In this document: one piece after another, positions 62,150 to 64,000 of the stretch
How the letters are laid out: each line of letters starts with the position of its first letter
Position numbering within the stretch: the first letter of the stretch is position 1
From: Sphingobacterium mizutaii
GTDB taxonomy: Bacteria > Bacteroidota > Bacteroidia > Sphingobacteriales > Sphingobacteriaceae
Direction: 5' to 3'
Length of the DNA: 64,000 nt
Assembly: GCF_900187125.1 (NCBI RefSeq)
Contig: NZ_LT906468.1
Location: 1,612,001-1,676,000, forward strand
Notes under the pieces: model-generated
The model's database searches: none
What the model was told of the DNA's origin: nothing
Seen by the model: only the letters and a program-made list of their open reading frames with translations
Program-made: the position numbers and the translations under genes

Positions 62150-62278
62150 TGAGGTCCTTCAATATCTTCCTCCAAATGCTGCTTTGATAGTAATTCTATT
62201 TACCACTGCGTAAACTTTTCATTTTATTTCGCTAAATTAAGGTAATTAAGCTTTTGAAAACCACTAACTTTTTTATCT

Positions 62279-63718
62279 ATGCGTCCTTTGTTCCTTGCAT
62301 TTATTCTTTGTTTATTTTTCCTACCAACAATTCAAGCCATTGCCCAAAAAAAGGACCAAGTCGGATTCAGCAGCATTCAATTTCAATTAAAGGGGAATTA
62401 TCCAAAAGATTTCGACCTACAATCCTTTGGTAAAGGAGATGCCCTCACGGGGGAGAGGCTCTTAAAGCTTGAAAAGCTCAATGATTCAACTTATTTTGCC
62501 AAATTCTTCAATCCCTACCTGACTAGTTATTACTTCATCTTAACCAATAAATATTATTCCTCCTTTATTGAACCCAATAGAAACGATACTATAGAATTTG
62601 TCTTTGATAAGGATGATAATTTTGTCATTAATTATTCAGGAGATTATACAAACATATTTCAGAATTCTGATCAGTACGCGGATTTACTCAAGAACTATTT
62701 TTTTAACCAAAGTAACATCGATACCTGGACCCGCAAATCCTTTGATGTAAAAAACGTGAATGAATTAAGGGATTATTTGAATGAAAGAACCGAAAAGAAG
62801 CAGGCCCATTTAAATTCCTCTACAGAAAACACCAATATTCGGGAAATAGGATATGGGATAATTGAAATTACCGATATTTTATTTGCATTTGGTTTAAAAA
62901 AGGAAATGCTATCAGATACTAATCCGGAGAAGAGATATGAATTTTATCAAGCTGTTCTTCAAGATAAAGCAGCCTTATTGGACATGGACCTTCCAATGTC
63001 AAATCTCGTTTACCGAGAGATACTTCGAGATTCAGCCCTTAATCTCCCTGATTTGTTGAAAATAGGTCCAACTAAATATCAGGATTACCTCAAACGTATA
63101 TTTAAAAACAACTTGGGTGCAGATGAAAAGGAATTCTATCAACATCTGATTGCAATGGCCTATTTAGAAAAGATGGCTTCAGGTAATAGTTTAACAGCTA
63201 CCCAGCAGTTTGATGTCCTAAATTATTTCAATAATAATATTTACAAGACCAGCCTGCTCCGCCAAAATGAACTCAATTCATCTCAAGCTGTTGCTGCGAA
63301 TATCCACTACTTACCATTTCTAGCTGAAAAAGAAGATGTATTCCAGGATATCATCGCTAAATATAAGGGAAAGGTAGTTTTAGTTGATTTTTGGGCTACA
63401 TGGTGTGGGCCATGCATATCAGCTTTTGAAACCTTAAAACCCCTTAAGGAAAAATATAAAAACAATAAAGATGTTGTTTTCTTGTATCTCACCGATGAAA
63501 CCTCTGACCTTAATCTATGGCATAACTTTACCGAAAAATTGACTGGTGAACATTTCTATATTACAAAAGCCCAGCAAAAATTTATTAACGATAGAAATAA
63601 CATCGAAGCAATTCCACATTATATGTTGATCGATAGGAACGGTGAAATAAAGCATTCTGAAACAACTCCTCAAGACCTGTACAAGACCATTGATAGTTGG
63701 ATAGAATCAGCCCTATAA
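62279..63718 (+). CDS. Exported protein with C-terminal TlpA-type thioredoxin domain
   Basis: 479 residues. Signal peptide (cleavage near IAQK), an unrecognised N-terminal part of about 340 residues, then a thioredoxin-like domain with active site WCGPC (Cys376, Cys379) and IPHYMLID as the cis-Pro loop. It resembles the gene at 53859 in layout but is shorter. Likely a periplasmic disulfide reductase. It is 129 nt after the acyltransferase gene. Confidence 0.88.
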   Translation: MRPLFLAFILCLFFLPTIQAIAQKKDQVGFSSIQFQLKGNYPKDFDLQSFGKGDALTGERLLKLEKLNDSTYFAKFFNPYLTSYYFILTNKYYSSFIEPNRNDTIEFVFDKDDNFVINYSGDYTNIFQNSDQYADLLKNYFFNQSNIDTWTRKSFDVKNVNELRDYLNERTEKKQAHLNSSTENTNIREIGYGIIEITDILFAFGLKKEMLSDTNPEKRYEFYQAVLQDKAALLDMDLPMSNLVYREILRDSALNLPDLLKIGPTKYQDYLKRIFKNNLGADEKEFYQHLIAMAYLEKMASGNSLTATQQFDVLNYFNNNIYKTSLLRQNELNSSQAVAANIHYLPFLAEKEDVFQDIIAKYKGKVVLVDFWATWCGPCISAFETLKPLKEKYKNNKDVVFLYLTDETSDLNLWHNFTEKLTGEHFYITKAQQKFINDRNNIEAIPHYMLIDRNGEIKHSETTPQDLYKTIDSWIESAL

Positions 63719-63776
63719 TAGTTCTGATTCTTAGCGATCAATAAATAAGTCTTAACAGACATTGCTGATTAAGTTT

Positions 63777-64000
63777 CTACGAGTTAATTCTACGGAGTAC
63801 CTGATCCACGCGATCCGATAAGCTGCCATGGACTTCTATGACTTCTGTTCCAAAATCATCAACCCAATTATGCAGTACCTCATCGACCTGACCCCTAAGT
63901 TTTGGAAAGGTTATTAGATGTTCTGCTATCCGATCTGGATCTTCTATTGGAACAAATACCAATAAGTCGATTTCCGACATGATCGTTTGTGCCGATTTAT
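63777..64000 (-). CDS. Partial protein of unknown function at the window edge
   Basis: An open frame on the minus strand runs in from the window edge to a TAG at 63777-63779. An ATG at 63980 would give 67 residues, but upstream codons are also open, so the true start may lie outside. The text (SEIDLLVFVPIEDPDRI ... FGTEVIEVHGSLSDRVDQVL) has the feel of the C-terminal end of a P-loop kinase or ATPase, but no decisive motif is included. Confidence 0.5.
   Translation of the reverse strand, partial: KSAQTIMSEIDLLVFVPIEDPDRIAEHLITFPKLRGQVDEVLHNWVDDFGTEVIEVHGSLSDRVDQVLRRINS

Overview
The window reads as chromosomal DNA of a Bacteroidota bacterium, most likely family Sphingobacteriaceae (a Sphingobacterium- or Pedobacter-like genome). 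The reasons are a SusC/SusD pair, many short lipoproteins and TlpA-type thioredoxins, two-component pairs of the HisKA_3/LuxR kind, start codons mostly without Shine-Dalgarno sequences, and several upstream boxes that fit the Bacteroidota promoter (TTTG, about 20 nt, TAnnTTTG). No rRNA, tRNA, CRISPR array, insertion sequence with transposase, prophage or replication origin was seen.

Layout. 1-4235: a sugar-acid catabolic operon (sugar isomerase/epimerase broken by a stop codon, IlvD/Edd dehydratase, SDR, Gfo/Idh oxidoreductase) ending in a clear terminator. 4521-7774: a regulatory cluster (unknown protein, 7-TM protein, histidine kinase, LuxR regulator, small unknown protein). 8080-15771: single genes, including a TPR protein, a rifamycin ADP-ribosyltransferase (Arr), a NIPSNAP-like exported protein, a CotH-type lipoprotein, a thioredoxin-reductase-like flavoprotein and a YghZ-type aldo/keto reductase. 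15869-26667: a polysaccharide utilisation locus with SusD, SusC, an orphan REC-AraC regulator with a Glu in place of the phosphoacceptor Asp, a GH16 glucanase, a Tat-exported DUF1501 protein and a large cytochrome-c/DUF1549/DUF1553 membrane protein. An esterase follows.

27858-29368 and 48163-49180 are non-coding repeat islands. They carry the same composite repeat of about 0.8 kb in opposite orientation, and they bracket about 19 kb. That bracketed segment holds a molybdenum cofactor island: moaD, moaE, fdhD, a small partner gene and an FdhF/YdeP-type molybdoenzyme on the plus strand, and moaA-moeA-moaC-mobA-moeB on the minus strand, with a TauE/SafE permease and a bestrophin. An unknown exported protein, a small ABC exporter, a beta-propeller lipoprotein and a second histidine kinase/regulator pair complete it; that kinase is broken by an in-frame TAG.

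49181-64000: mostly small accessory genes: a stand-alone M17 N-terminal domain, lipoproteins, two ECF sigma factors, GNAT and DinB proteins, two TlpA-type thioredoxins, a TonB-like protein, a protein with a SusC-plug-like tail, a decayed NAD(P)-binding fragment, an ankyrin lipoprotein and an acyltransferase.

The points most worth following are the paired inverted repeat islands whose hairpins and palindromes differ in sequence but keep perfect pairing, the 21-bp-spaced direct repeats in front of susC beside the regulator with the degenerate receiver, two genes interrupted by single TAG codons, and the compact Moco island built around one YdeP-type enzyme.
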